Of a stretch of 64,000 nt of DNA, positions 9,855-18,396 are shown one piece after another. The translations under genes and the position numbers were made by a program. Within the stretch, counting starts at the first letter, position 1, and every line of letters starts with the position of its first letter. Location of the stretch: NCBI RefSeq assembly GCF_002224485.1, contig NZ_CP022463.1, forward strand, positions 1,336,817-1,400,816, given 5' to 3'. The notes under the pieces are model-generated. The model searched no databases, had not been told where the DNA came from, and was given only the letters and a program-made list of their open reading frames with translations. This DNA comes from Sinomonas sp. R1AF57. Its GTDB lineage: Bacteria > Actinomycetota > Actinomycetes > Actinomycetales > Micrococcaceae.

Positions 9855-10873
9855 CCGTGCCCCCCGTGCAGGCCCCGGACCCCGCACCGGCCGCCGCCCC
9901 GGCGACCCCCGCCCCAGCCGCGGGGCCAGCAGAGCCGCCGCCCGCCGTCGCCCGTGGCGTCGAGGACTACCTGCGGCACCTCGCGGTGGAGCGGGGCCTC
10001 GCCGCCAACACCCTTGCCGCGTACCGCCGCGACCTCGCCCGCTACGGTGCCTACCTCGGCGCGGCCGGCCTCACCTTGCCGGCGCACGTCCAGCGGCAGC
10101 ACGTGGGCGCCTTCGCGCAGGCTCTCCGGGACGGGGCCGACGGCGGCAGCCCGCTCACCGCGAGATCGGCGGCCCGGACCGTGGTCGCCGTGCGCGGGCT
10201 CCACCGCTTCTGGGCGCTCGAGGGCACGACGCCGAACGACCCCGCCGTCGACGTCCACCCCCCGCTCGCCGGCCAGCGCCTCCCCAAGGCCATCACCGTG
10301 CACGAGGTGACCCGGATCCTCGAGGCAGCCGCCGCCGACACGCCCTCGGGCCTGCGCGACCGGGCGCTGCTCGAATTCCTCTACGCGACGGGTGCGCGCA
10401 TCAGCGAGGCGGTCGGTCTCGACGTCGACGACCTCCGTCTCGATTCCGCGGACGGCGGCCCCCCGGTCGTGCGGCTCTTCGGCAAGGGCTCCAAGGAACG
10501 CCTCGTCCCAATCGGCAGCTTTGCCGCCCGGGCGCTCTCGGCCTACCTCGTCCGCGCCCGCCCCACCCTCGTGTCCAAGGGACGCGGCACCCCCGCGCTC
10601 TTCCTCAACGCCCGGGGCGGCCGGCTGAGCCGCCAGAGCGCCTGGACCATTTTGAAGGACGTCGCCGAGAAGGCCCAGATCGGCCGGGACGTCTCGCCCC
10701 ACACGCTGCGCCACTCCTTCGCGACCCACCTCCTCGAGGGCGGCGCGGACGTGAGGGTGGTCCAGGAGCTTCTGGGCCACGCCTCAGTCACCACCACGCA
10801 GGTCTACACGCTCGTCACCGCAGACACGCTGCGCGAGGTCTACGCTGCGGCGCACCCGAGGGCCAGAGGATGA
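9851..10873 (+). CDS. xerD: Site-specific tyrosine recombinase XerD
   Basis: A 340-residue tyrosine recombinase. The N-terminal SAM-like core-binding domain starts [19 protein letters not shown]. The catalytic residues are present: Arg in [13 protein letters not shown] (about 181), Lys in [22 protein letters not shown] (about 283), His in [11 protein letters not shown], and nucleophile Tyr in QVYTLVT (about 318). The first 35 residues are a Pro/Ala-rich extension. With XerC it resolves chromosome dimers at dif. The GTG start overlaps the Nudix stop. The conserved context means this is the housekeeping enzyme and not a mobile-element integrase. Confidence 0.93.
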   Translation: MTVPPVQAPDPAPAAAPATPAPAAGPAEPPPAVARGVEDYLRHLAVERGLAANTLAAYRRDLARYGAYLGAAGLTLPAHVQRQHVGAFAQALRDGADGGSPLTARSAARTVVAVRGLHRFWALEGTTPNDPAVDVHPPLAGQRLPKAITVHEVTRILEAAAADTPSGLRDRALLEFLYATGARISEAVGLDVDDLRLDSADGGPPVVRLFGKGSKERLVPIGSFAARALSAYLVRARPTLVSKGRGTPALFLNARGGRLSRQSAWTILKDVAEKAQIGRDVSPHTLRHSFATHLLEGGADVRVVQELLGHASVTTTQVYTLVTADTLREVYAAAHPRARG

Positions 10874-10889
10874 TGCGGAGCCACCGCTG

Positions 10890-11369
10890 ATGGGCGCCCC
10901 CGTCGCCCTCTGCTTCCTCCTGCGCGAGGCTCCCCTCGGCCGCGAGGTGCTGCTGGGCCGCAAGAAGCGCGGGTTCGGCCTCGGCAAGGTCGTGGGCCTC
11001 GGGGGGCACATCGAACCGGGGGAGACCCCGGCGGAAGCGGCCGTGCGCGAGCTAGCCGAGGAGGCCGGCGTCGTGCTCGACGCCGCGCTGCTCACCCCGG
11101 CGGGCACCGTCGACTTCCGCTTCCCCGCCCGGCCGGCCTGGGACATGGAGTGCACCATGTTCACCTCGACGGTGTGGACGGGAGAGATCGGCGAGACCGA
11201 GGAGATCGCCCCGGCGTGGTACCCCGTGGACCGGCTCCCCGTCGAGCACATGTGGCAGGACGCGGACCACTGGCTGCCCGTGGTCCTGTCCGGGACGGTC
11301 GGGGACTTCTACGTGGAAATGGCCGAGGACAACGAGACGGTGGCCCGTTTCGTCGTCCTCGGCCAGTGA
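10890..11369 (+). CDS. Nudix hydrolase, MutT/MTH1-like (8-oxo-dGTP diphosphatase)
   Basis: A 159-residue protein with a complete Nudix box, G-x5-E-x7-RELAEEAG, at residues 38-60 (GGHIEPGETPAEAAVRELAE). The segment LLGRKKRGFGLGKVVGLGG resembles the MTH1 group that hydrolyses oxidised purine nucleoside triphosphates. Late residues include NDEDNETVARF-like acidic sequence close to the C-terminus. It begins 16 bases after xerD, so it may be cotranscribed, and it converges with prpC. Assignment to oxidised-nucleotide sanitation is by family resemblance only. Confidence 0.82.
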   Translation: MGAPVALCFLLREAPLGREVLLGRKKRGFGLGKVVGLGGHIEPGETPAEAAVRELAEEAGVVLDAALLTPAGTVDFRFPARPAWDMECTMFTSTVWTGEIGETEEIAPAWYPVDRLPVEHMWQDADHWLPVVLSGTVGDFYVEMAEDNETVARFVVLGQ

Positions 11370-11403
11370 CCGCGCCGGCTGGCGCCGGGACCTCAGCGGA
11401 GGG

Positions 11404-12555
11404 TCAGTCGAGGTGCCGCTCGTCCGGGCCGTTGTAGGCCGAGAGCGGGCGGATGAGGGAGTTGCTCTCGAGCTGCTCCATGACGTGGGCCGTCCAGCCC
11501 ACGATCCGGCTTGCCACGAACAGCGGCGTGAACGTGGGGATGTCGAATCCCATGAGGTGGTAGGCCGGGCCGGTGGGGTAGTCCAGGTTCGGCTTGATGC
11601 CCTTGGCCTCGTCCATCGACTGCTCGAGGCCGTCGTAGAGCCCCAGGACCTCGGGGCGCCCGTAGAACGCGATGAGGTCGTCGAGGGCCGCCTTCATGGT
11701 CGGCACGCGCGAGTCGCCGTGCTTGTAGACGCGGTGGCCGAAGCCCATGACCTTCTTCTTGGCAGCGAGCGCGGCGTCCATCCACGCCTTGGCGCGGGTC
11801 TTGGCCTCCTCATGGGATTCGTCGGCGCGGATCCCGATCTCCTCGAAGGTCTCCATGACGGCCTCGTTCGCCCCGCCGTGGAGGGGTCCCTTGAGGGCAC
11901 CGATCGCAGCCGTCACGGCGGAGTGCAGGTCGGACAGTGTCGAGGTCACGACGCGGGCCGTGAACGTCGAGGCGTTGAACGAGTGCTCGGCGTAGAGGAT
12001 CATCGACACCTCGAAGGCGCGCACCACCTCGGGGGCCGGCTCCTCGCCGAACGTCATCCAGAGGAAGTTCGCCGCGTAGCCGAGGTCGCTGCGGGACTCG
12101 ATGAGGTCCTGGCCGCGGCGCCGGCGCTGGTCGTAGGCGACGACGGCGGGCATGGCGGCGAAGAGCTCGAGGGCCTTGGCGAGGTTGGCCTCGCGCGACG
12201 AGTCCGCCGCGAGCGCGTGCCGTGCGCCGTGCACGCTGGCCGCCGTGCGGCACACGTCCATCGGGTGGGAGGTGGTCGGCAGCGCATCCACGACCTGCTT
12301 CACGACCGGGTCGAGGGAGCGGCCCGAGCGCTCCCGCGCCTCGAACTCGGCGAGCTGGTCCTGGGTCGGGAGCTCGCCGTTCCACAGGAGGTAGGCGACC
12401 TCCTCCATGCTGCAGCGGGCGGCGAGCTCCTGGACGGGGTAGCCGCGGTAGAGGAGGGAGTTGGTCTCGGGGTTGACCTTGGAGATGGCGGTGTAGTCCA
12501 CCACCACGCCGGCCAGGCCCTTCTTGATCTCTTCGGTATTGGGCACTTGCGTCAT
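11404..12555 (-). CDS. prpC: 2-methylcitrate synthase / citrate synthase
   Basis: A 383-residue citrate-synthase fold enzyme condensing propionyl-CoA with oxaloacetate to 2-methylcitrate. Visible motifs are GLAGVVVDYTAISKVNPE, LLYRGYPVQELA, the catalytic His regions HGGANEAVMETF and GFGHRVYKHGDSR, and the Asp-region FTPLFVASRIVGW. Length and the short N-terminus fit the PrpC group rather than the longer housekeeping citrate synthases. The ATG has AGGAG seven bases upstream. It is the last gene of the prpD-prpB-prpC run, 31 bases after prpB. Some citrate synthase activity is common in this group. Confidence 0.93.
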   Translation of the reverse strand: MTQVPNTEEIKKGLAGVVVDYTAISKVNPETNSLLYRGYPVQELAARCSMEEVAYLLWNGELPTQDQLAEFEARERSGRSLDPVVKQVVDALPTTSHPMDVCRTAASVHGARHALAADSSREANLAKALELFAAMPAVVAYDQRRRRGQDLIESRSDLGYAANFLWMTFGEEPAPEVVRAFEVSMILYAEHSFNASTFTARVVTSTLSDLHSAVTAAIGALKGPLHGGANEAVMETFEEIGIRADESHEEAKTRAKAWMDAALAAKKKVMGFGHRVYKHGDSRVPTMKAALDDLIAFYGRPEVLGLYDGLEQSMDEAKGIKPNLDYPTGPAYHLMGFDIPTFTPLFVASRIVGWTAHVMEQLESNSLIRPLSAYNGPDERHLD

Positions 12556-12586
12556 CGCAGGACTCCTATTCTGTGGTCCTTGGCAC

Positions 12587-13492
12587 TCAGTATCGGCCGG
12601 GAACCTGGAAGTTGAACACGCCGGTGTCGAAGCGGTTGTACGCCTCGTAGTCGACCAGCTCGTAGAGGCGCGAGCGGGTCAGCATGTTCTCCACCTCGGC
12701 CTCCTGCGTTCCGTCCGCCCTGATGGTATCCAGCGTACGTTCTGCCGCCCCCATCGCAATGCGCAGGAGGGTGACCGGGTAGATCACGAGGTTCACGCCG
12801 ATCCCCGCGAGCTCGTCCCGGGTGAAGAGCCGGCTCTTGCCGAACTCTGTCATGTTGGCCAGGATCGGCACGTCGACGGCGCCCCGGATCGCCGCGAACT
12901 CCTCGAGGCTCGCCATGGCCTCGGGGAAGATCGCATCGGCCCCGGCGTCCACGAGCGCCTTGGCGCGCTCGACCGCCGCCTCAAGCCCGTCCGCGGCGCG
13001 CACGTCGGTGCGCGCCATGACGAGGAAGTTCGGGTCCCGGCGCGCGTCGGCCGCGGCGCGGATCCGCTGGAGGGCCGTGTCGAGGTCGACGACGGCCTTG
13101 CCGTCGAGATGGCCGCACCGCTTGGGATTGACCTGGTCCTCGATGTGGCAGCCGGCGAGTCCGGCGTTCTCAAGCTCCTGCACCGAGCGGGCCACGTTCA
13201 TGGCCTCGCCGAAGCCCGTGTCGGCATCCACGATGGCGGGCAGGTCGGTCATGCGCGCGATCTGCCCGGCGCGGGTGGCCACCTCGGTGAGCGTCGTGAG
13301 GCCGATGTCCGGCAGGCCGAGGTCGTTGGCCAGGACCGCCCCGGAGATGTACACCCCGGGGAACCCCTTCTCCTCGATCAGCCGCGCGGACAGCGGGCTG
13401 AACGCTCCGGGGAACTGCTGGAGCGTCCCGGAGGAGAGGATCTCGCGCAGCTTCACCCGCTTCTGCTCGGGCGTGGACTTCGAGTACAGCAT
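12587..13492 (-). CDS. prpB: 2-methylisocitrate lyase
   Basis: A 301-residue member of the PEP mutase/isocitrate lyase superfamily that cleaves 2-methylisocitrate to pyruvate and succinate. It shows the VDADTGFGEAMNVARSV metal-binding segment, HIEDQVNPKRCGHLDGK with the catalytic KRCGH loop, and the MARTDVRA motif. The ATG (13492) overlaps the prpD stop by one base (TGATG), which fixes the start against a long spurious upstream extension. The GTVLM-like sequence before it belongs to another frame of prpD. Confidence 0.94.
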   Translation of the reverse strand: MLYSKSTPEQKRVKLREILSSGTLQQFPGAFSPLSARLIEEKGFPGVYISGAVLANDLGLPDIGLTTLTEVATRAGQIARMTDLPAIVDADTGFGEAMNVARSVQELENAGLAGCHIEDQVNPKRCGHLDGKAVVDLDTALQRIRAAADARRDPNFLVMARTDVRAADGLEAAVERAKALVDAGADAIFPEAMASLEEFAAIRGAVDVPILANMTEFGKSRLFTRDELAGIGVNLVIYPVTLLRIAMGAAERTLDTIRADGTQEAEVENMLTRSRLYELVDYEAYNRFDTGVFNFQVPGRY

Positions 13493-15012
13493 CAGAACAG
13501 TCCCTTCGGGGCCGCGGCGAGGTCGATCACGCCGTCCTTCGCCACGATGTTGAGCGCGTCGAGTTCGCCCGCGCCGAGCTCGGGGAGGCGCTGGACCGCG
13601 TCGAGGAAGCGGTCGATCTCCTCCGGCGCCACGGCCTCGGCCGCGAGGTTGCGGAACTTGGCGATGTACTGCTCGCGCCCGAACGGGCGGGCCCCGAGCG
13701 GGTGCGCGTCGGCGACGGCGATCTGGTCCTCGATGACGGTGCCGTCGGTGAGCGTGATGACCACGGAGCCGCCGAAGGCCTTCTCGGAGATGTCCAGCGA
13801 GTGGTACCGGCGGGTCCACTCCGGGTCTTCCTCGGTGGTCACCTTGTGCCACAGGGCCACCGTGTCCGGCCGCCCGGCCCGCTCGGGCGAGTAGGAGTCG
13901 ACGTGGTGCCACGCGCCGTCCTGGAGGGCGACGGCGAAGATGTAGGGGATCGAGTGGTCGAGCGTCTCGCGGGAGGCCGTCGGGTCGTACTTCTGCGGGT
14001 CGTTGGCCCCCGAGCCGATGACGTAGTGCGTGTGGTGGCTCGTCCTGATGAGGATGCTCGCCACGTTCGCCGGGTCCGTCACCTCGGGGTGCTCGCGGTT
14101 CAGCTTCCGCGCCAGGTCGATCCAGGCCTGCGCCTGGTACTCGGCCGAGTGCTCCTTGGTGTAGGTGTCGAGGATGGCGCGCTTCGCCTCGCCGTCGGCC
14201 GGGAGCGGCACCTCGTACGAGGCGTCGGGGCCATCGAGGAGCCAGGCGATGACGCCGTCCTCGCCTTCGTAGATCGGCACGGGCGAGGTCTGGCCGCGCA
14301 TCGCCCGGTCCACGGCCTCGACGGCCATCTTGCCCGCGAAGGCCGGGGCGTGGGCCTTCCACGTCGAGATCTCGCCCTTGCGGGACTGGCGGGTCGCGGT
14401 CGTCGTGTGCAGGGCCTGGCCCACGGCCTGGAAGATCGTCTCGACGTCGAGGCCGAGCAGCGTCCCGATCCCCGCCGCAGCGGAGGGGCCGAGGTGGGCC
14501 ACGTGGTCGATCTTGTGCTTGTGCAGGCTGATGGCCTTCACGAGGTCCACCTGGATCTCGTAGCCGGTCGCGATGCCGCGGATGAGGTCGCGGCCGCTCG
14601 AGCCGACGTGCTGGCCCACGGCGAGGATCGGCGGGATGTTGTCGCCGGGGTGGGAGTACTCCGCCGCGAGGAACGTGTCGTGGTAGTCCAGCTCGCGCAC
14701 GGCCACCCCGTTGGCCCACGCGGCCCACTCGGGGGAGACCCGCTCGGTGACGCCGTACACGAGAGCGCCACGGCCGCCGGACGACGGCGCGTGGGCCAGT
14801 GCCTGCGCCCGCGCGGCGACGATCGGGCCGCGGTTGAGGGAGGCGATGGCGACGGAGGCGTTGTCGATGATGCGGTTGATGATCATCTCCGTCACCTCGG
14901 GCGTTACCTCGACCGGGTCGGCGGCGACCTTCGCGATCCTGTGCGCGAGCTGCTCCTCGCGCGGAAGGTTCTCTTCGCTCTTGTAGACGCGGACCTTATG
15001 CATCTCAACCAT
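13492..15012 (-). CDS. prpD: 2-methylcitrate dehydratase
   Basis: A 506-residue MmgE/PrpD-family dehydratase converting 2-methylcitrate to methyl-cis-aconitate. It has the family features [50 protein letters not shown] and [15 protein letters not shown]. The start [17 protein letters not shown] is chosen at 15012 because GAGG lies seven bases upstream; ATG 15003 is an alternative. It overlaps the GntR stop by eight bases, so regulator and pathway genes form one operon. Length is normal for PrpD. Confidence 0.95.
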   Translation of the reverse strand: MVEMHKVRVYKSEENLPREEQLAHRIAKVAADPVEVTPEVTEMIINRIIDNASVAIASLNRGPIVAARAQALAHAPSSGGRGALVYGVTERVSPEWAAWANGVAVRELDYHDTFLAAEYSHPGDNIPPILAVGQHVGSSGRDLIRGIATGYEIQVDLVKAISLHKHKIDHVAHLGPSAAAGIGTLLGLDVETIFQAVGQALHTTTATRQSRKGEISTWKAHAPAFAGKMAVEAVDRAMRGQTSPVPIYEGEDGVIAWLLDGPDASYEVPLPADGEAKRAILDTYTKEHSAEYQAQAWIDLARKLNREHPEVTDPANVASILIRTSHHTHYVIGSGANDPQKYDPTASRETLDHSIPYIFAVALQDGAWHHVDSYSPERAGRPDTVALWHKVTTEEDPEWTRRYHSLDISEKAFGGSVVITLTDGTVIEDQIAVADAHPLGARPFGREQYIAKFRNLAAEAVAPEEIDRFLDAVQRLPELGAGELDALNIVAKDGVIDLAAAPKGLF

Positions 15013-15676
15013 GGGAGACCTCTCGGATGTGGGGGGTGGGAGTGGTGTGGGTGGACTTGATGTGGTTCAGGCTGTTGCTGAGGTGGACTGCGGTCGCGGC
15101 GGCCGCCAGGTGCGCGTTGCCGTCGGCAATGGCGGCGGCGATCGCGGCGTGCTCGGACGCCGCCTGCCTCAGCCGCGCGGCGTCGTCCTTCGCGAGGCGG
15201 CGCACCCGGGTGAGGTGGACGCGCAGGCCCTCGAGCGACTGCGCGAGGTAGGAGTTCCCGACCGCGGCGTCGATCGCCGCGTCGAGCTCTGCGGCGAGGG
15301 CGTAGTACTCGTGGCGCTGCGGGTCGTCGTCGTTCAGGAGCGCCGGCGCCGCCGCGAACCGGTCGCGCAGCACTGCGAAGAGCTCGCGGTCCCCCCTGAG
15401 CGCGGCGAGCGCGGCGGCCTTCGACTCGAGGGCCTCGCGGAGCTCGAAGAGCTCGTCGATGTGGGCCAGGGAGATGTCGCTCACGACGACGCCCCGCCCC
15501 CGCTGGGCGGAGGCCAGTCCCTCGGCGGTGAGCCTCGCGAGCGCCTCGCGCAGGGGAGTCCGCGAGACCCCCAGCCGCTCGGACTGCTCGACCTCGCCGA
15601 GCACGGTCCCGGGGGGCAGCCGCCACTCGACGATGTCGTCCCGGAGTGCCGCATAGGCGCGGTCGCTGGCCTTCAT
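15005..15676 (-). CDS. GntR-family (FCD) transcriptional regulator of the prp locus
   Basis: A 223-residue regulator with an N-terminal winged helix (residues 1-70, ending [20 protein letters not shown] plus the wing GRGVVVSDI) and a C-terminal FCD ligand domain ([18 protein letters not shown] onward). FCD regulators of the FadR subfamily usually bind small carboxylates. It is the first gene of the prp operon and its stop lies inside prpD. The ATG has GAGAGGAG upstream. Two TGTATACA sites in front of it suggest autoregulation, possibly with 2-methylcitrate or propionate as effector (inference). It is not the sigma-54 type PrpR of enterobacteria. Confidence 0.88.
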   Translation of the reverse strand: MKASDRAYAALRDDIVEWRLPPGTVLGEVEQSERLGVSRTPLREALARLTAEGLASAQRGRGVVVSDISLAHIDELFELREALESKAAALAALRGDRELFAVLRDRFAAAPALLNDDDPQRHEYYALAAELDAAIDAAVGNSYLAQSLEGLRVHLTRVRRLAKDDAARLRQAASEHAAIAAAIADGNAHLAAAATAVHLSNSLNHIKSTHTTPTPHIREVSHG

Positions 15677-15711
15677 GACACTCCTCTCGACGGGTGGCCG
15701 GATTTACCTCT

Positions 15712-15783
15712 GTGTATACATTCGCAGGGGCTCGGCGTGAAAGCAAGCGTTGTGGCAGGGCAAGTCGCTTTGGATGTATACAC
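15712..15783. promoter_or_regulatory. Two TGTATACA operators between divergent prp operon and prpE
   Basis: GTGTATACAT at 15712-15721 and its exact reverse complement ATGTATACAC at 15774-15783 share the self-complementary core TGTATACA. The two cores start 62 bases apart, about six helical turns, on the same face of the helix. They sit 36 bases before the GntR start and 69 before prpE. The sequence matches the general TGT-N-ACA style of FadR/FCD regulator sites, so the adjacent GntR protein is the likely ligand. Confidence 0.7.
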
Positions 15784-15851
15784 GAACCCTTGTGGGCCGC
15801 CCGTCCGGTCCCCTACGCTGGGGGCATCACGACGAAGTGAGGAGCACCACA

Positions 15852-17810
15852 GTGACGCAGGGGACGACGCAGGGTACGGGGACGACGCCGGGGACCGGGG
15901 AGCAACCAGCCGCGGCCCAGGGGACCGGCACATACGAGCGCCTGTACAGGCGCAGCCTCGAGGACCGCGAGGGCTTCTGGCTCGAGGCCGCGGATTCGAT
16001 CGCGTGGACCACTCGGCCCACCGCAGCGCTGGATGCCGGCGAGCGCCCGCTGTACCGCTGGTTCCCGGGCGGCGAGCTGAACACCTGCTACAACGCGCTC
16101 GACCGCCATGTGGAGGCCGGGCGGGGCGCGGACGCCGCCCTCGTCTACGACTCGGCTGCCCTCGGCACGCAGCGTGTGTACACCTACGCCGAATTGACCG
16201 ACCTCGTCGCCCGGTTCGCCGGGGCCCTGCGGAGCCTGGGCGTCGGCAAGGGCGACCGCGTGGTCCTCTACCTGCCGATGATCCCCGAGGCCGTGATCTC
16301 GATGCTCGCGTGCGCGCGCCTCGGCGCAGTCCATTCGGTCGTGTTCGGCGGCTTCGCGCCGCGCGAGCTCGCCGCCCGGATCGCCGACGCGCGCCCGAAG
16401 CTCATCGTGACGGCCAGCGGCGGCATCGAGCCGAACCGCCGGGTCGAGTACCTTCCCGCCGTCGAGGAGGCCCTCGAGGTCGCCGGCGTGCCCGATCTCC
16501 CGGTCGTCGTCGTGCCCCGCGAGGGCTTCGGCCATACGCTCGCCGACTACCCCGGCTGGCTCGGCTTCGACGAGGCCCTCGCCGGTGCCGACCCCGTCGC
16601 CCCGGTGCCTGTGGCGGCGTCGGACCCGCTGTACATCCTCTACACCTCAGGGACCACCGGCACGCCGAAGGGCGTGCAGCGCGACAACGGGGGGCACGCG
16701 GTGGCCCTCTCGTGGACCATGCGCAGCCTCTACGGGGTCGGCCCGGGGGAGGTGATGTGGACCGCCTCCGACGTCGGCTGGGTCGTGGGCCACTCGTACA
16801 TCGTCTACGGCCCGCTCCTGGCGGGAGCGACGACGGTCCTGTACGAGGGCAAGCCGGTCGGCACACCCGACGCGGGGGCGTTCTGGAGGGTCGTGCAGGA
16901 CCACCGCGTCAAGGTCCTCTTCACGGCGCCGACGGCGCTGAGGGCCATCCGCCGCGCGGACCCGGAGCTCGGGCTGCTTGCCGGATACGACGTCTCGTCC
17001 CTGGTGCGGCTCTACGCGGCGGGGGAGCGGCTCGACCCGGAGACGTACCGCTGGGCGGGGGAGAAGCTCGGCATCCCCGTCGTGGACCACTGGTGGCAGA
17101 CCGAGACGGGCTGGGCGATCTGCGGGAACCCGGCCGGAGTCGAGGAGCTGCCGCTCAAGGCGGGCTCGCCCTCACTGCCCATGCCCGGCTACGAGCTCGA
17201 GATCCTCGACGGGGCCGGCGCCCCGCTGGGACCGGGCGAGGAGGGGAACATCGCGCTGCGGCTGCCCCTGCCGCCCGGCACGCTCACGACCCTGTGGCAC
17301 AACGATGAGCGGTTCGTCGCCTCGTACCTCTCTGCCTTCCCGGGCTTCTACGCCACCGGCGACTCGGGCTACCGCGACCCCGACGGGTACGTCTACGTCA
17401 TGGGGCGCACCGACGACATCATCAACGTCGCCGGCCACCGCCTCTCGACCGGGGCCATCGAGGCCGTCCTGGCCCGTCATCCGGCCGTCGCCGAGTGCGC
17501 CGTCATCGGACTCAAGGACCAGCTCAAGGGGCAGCGGGCTGTCGGCTTCGTCGTGCTCAAGGCCGGAGTGTCCGTCCCCGGGGACCAGCTCGCGGCCGAG
17601 CTCGTGGCGCTCGTGCGGCGCGAGGTCGGGCCGGTGGCCGACTTCAAGCAGGCGGTCGTCGTGGACGCCCTGCCCAAGACCCGCTCGGGGAAGATCCTGC
17701 GCAAGACCATGCGCCAGATCGCCGATGGGGAGGACTACGCCGTCCCGTCGACGATCGAGGATGCCACGGTCATCGACCGCCTCGTGCCGGTCCTGACCCA
17801 GCGGACATGA
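15852..17810 (+). CDS. prpE: AMP-forming propionyl-CoA (acyl-CoA) synthetase
   Basis: A 652-residue acetyl/propionyl-CoA synthetase of the ANL superfamily. It has the P-loop-like YILYTSGTTGTPKGVQRD, VVDHWWQTETGWAICGNP, the hinge region MGRTDDIINVAGHRLSTGAI, and the acetylatable lysine motif RSGKILRKTMRQIADG. The QRDNGGHAVAL stretch and the prp neighbours favour propionate over acetate; substrate is inferred. The GTG start has GAGGAG eight bases upstream. An alternative TTG near 15750 would run through the operators and is rejected. The first 30 residues are Thr/Gly/Gln-rich filler. Confidence 0.85.
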   Translation: MTQGTTQGTGTTPGTGEQPAAAQGTGTYERLYRRSLEDREGFWLEAADSIAWTTRPTAALDAGERPLYRWFPGGELNTCYNALDRHVEAGRGADAALVYDSAALGTQRVYTYAELTDLVARFAGALRSLGVGKGDRVVLYLPMIPEAVISMLACARLGAVHSVVFGGFAPRELAARIADARPKLIVTASGGIEPNRRVEYLPAVEEALEVAGVPDLPVVVVPREGFGHTLADYPGWLGFDEALAGADPVAPVPVAASDPLYILYTSGTTGTPKGVQRDNGGHAVALSWTMRSLYGVGPGEVMWTASDVGWVVGHSYIVYGPLLAGATTVLYEGKPVGTPDAGAFWRVVQDHRVKVLFTAPTALRAIRRADPELGLLAGYDVSSLVRLYAAGERLDPETYRWAGEKLGIPVVDHWWQTETGWAICGNPAGVEELPLKAGSPSLPMPGYELEILDGAGAPLGPGEEGNIALRLPLPPGTLTTLWHNDERFVASYLSAFPGFYATGDSGYRDPDGYVYVMGRTDDIINVAGHRLSTGAIEAVLARHPAVAECAVIGLKDQLKGQRAVGFVVLKAGVSVPGDQLAAELVALVRREVGPVADFKQAVVVDALPKTRSGKILRKTMRQIADGEDYAVPSTIEDATVIDRLVPVLTQRT

Positions 17811-17841
17811 CGGCGAAGTTACTCACCAGTAGCATGGGGCC

Positions 17842-18384
17842 ATGCATCTCCTCCTGCGCACGCTCCTGCTGCTGATCACGTCCCGCCGGCGCCCGCCCCT
17901 GACCGTGTGGGAGACCTCTTCCCTGCCGCTTCGGGTGCTGCCCACGGACATCGACCTCGCCATGCACGTCAACAACGGCATGTACTTCTCCCTCATGGAC
18001 CTGGGCCGGTTCGACCTCATGGTCCGCGCGGGCGCGTGGGACAGGATGAGGGCCAGAGGGTGGTCGCCGGTGGTGAACCTCGAGACGATCACCTTCCGCA
18101 AGTCGCTGACGCTCTGGCAGCGCTACACGGTCGAGAGCCGCATCATCGGATTCGACGAGAAGGCGATGTTCTTCGAGCAGCGCATGGTGGCCGACGGCGA
18201 GGTGTACGCCCGCGCCTACATCGCGGCCCGCCTCGTCTCCTCCGCCGGGCCCGTGCCCAACGAGGAGATCTTCGCCGAGGTGGGACGCCCGCCGGCGGAC
18301 CTCGTGCTGCCGGAGTTCCTCCACCGGTGGCGCGAGGAGAACGCGCTGCCGAGCACCCGGCGCCCCGCTCCGCACGCCTGGTAG
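17842..18384 (+). CDS. Hotdog-fold acyl-CoA thioesterase
   Basis: A 180-residue 4-hydroxybenzoyl-CoA-thioesterase-like protein. After a hydrophobic N-terminus (MHLLLRTLLLLITSRRR) comes the characteristic D-x4-MHVNNGMYFSLMDLGR segment with the DIDLAMHVNN motif, then NLETITFRKSLTLWQRYTVE. It probably hydrolyses acyl-CoA thioesters, perhaps recycling CoA from excess propionyl-CoA (inference from its position 31 bases after prpE). The hydrophobic start could associate it with the membrane. It converges with the next gene, with 12 bases between stops. Confidence 0.8.
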   Translation: MHLLLRTLLLLITSRRRPPLTVWETSSLPLRVLPTDIDLAMHVNNGMYFSLMDLGRFDLMVRAGAWDRMRARGWSPVVNLETITFRKSLTLWQRYTVESRIIGFDEKAMFFEQRMVADGEVYARAYIAARLVSSAGPVPNEEIFAEVGRPPADLVLPEFLHRWREENALPSTRRPAPHAW

Positions 18385-18396
18385 GGCCCCGGGCTC

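Noticed and set aside
9851-10873. Tyrosine recombinase as a sign of an integrated element
   Set aside because: Context (pyrG-Nudix-xerD) and sequence identify it as housekeeping XerD. No attachment repeats or phage genes are nearby.
15750-15851. Upstream start for prpE at 15750
   Set aside because: The added residues would be read from the TGTATACA operator. GTG 15852 has a good ribosome site.
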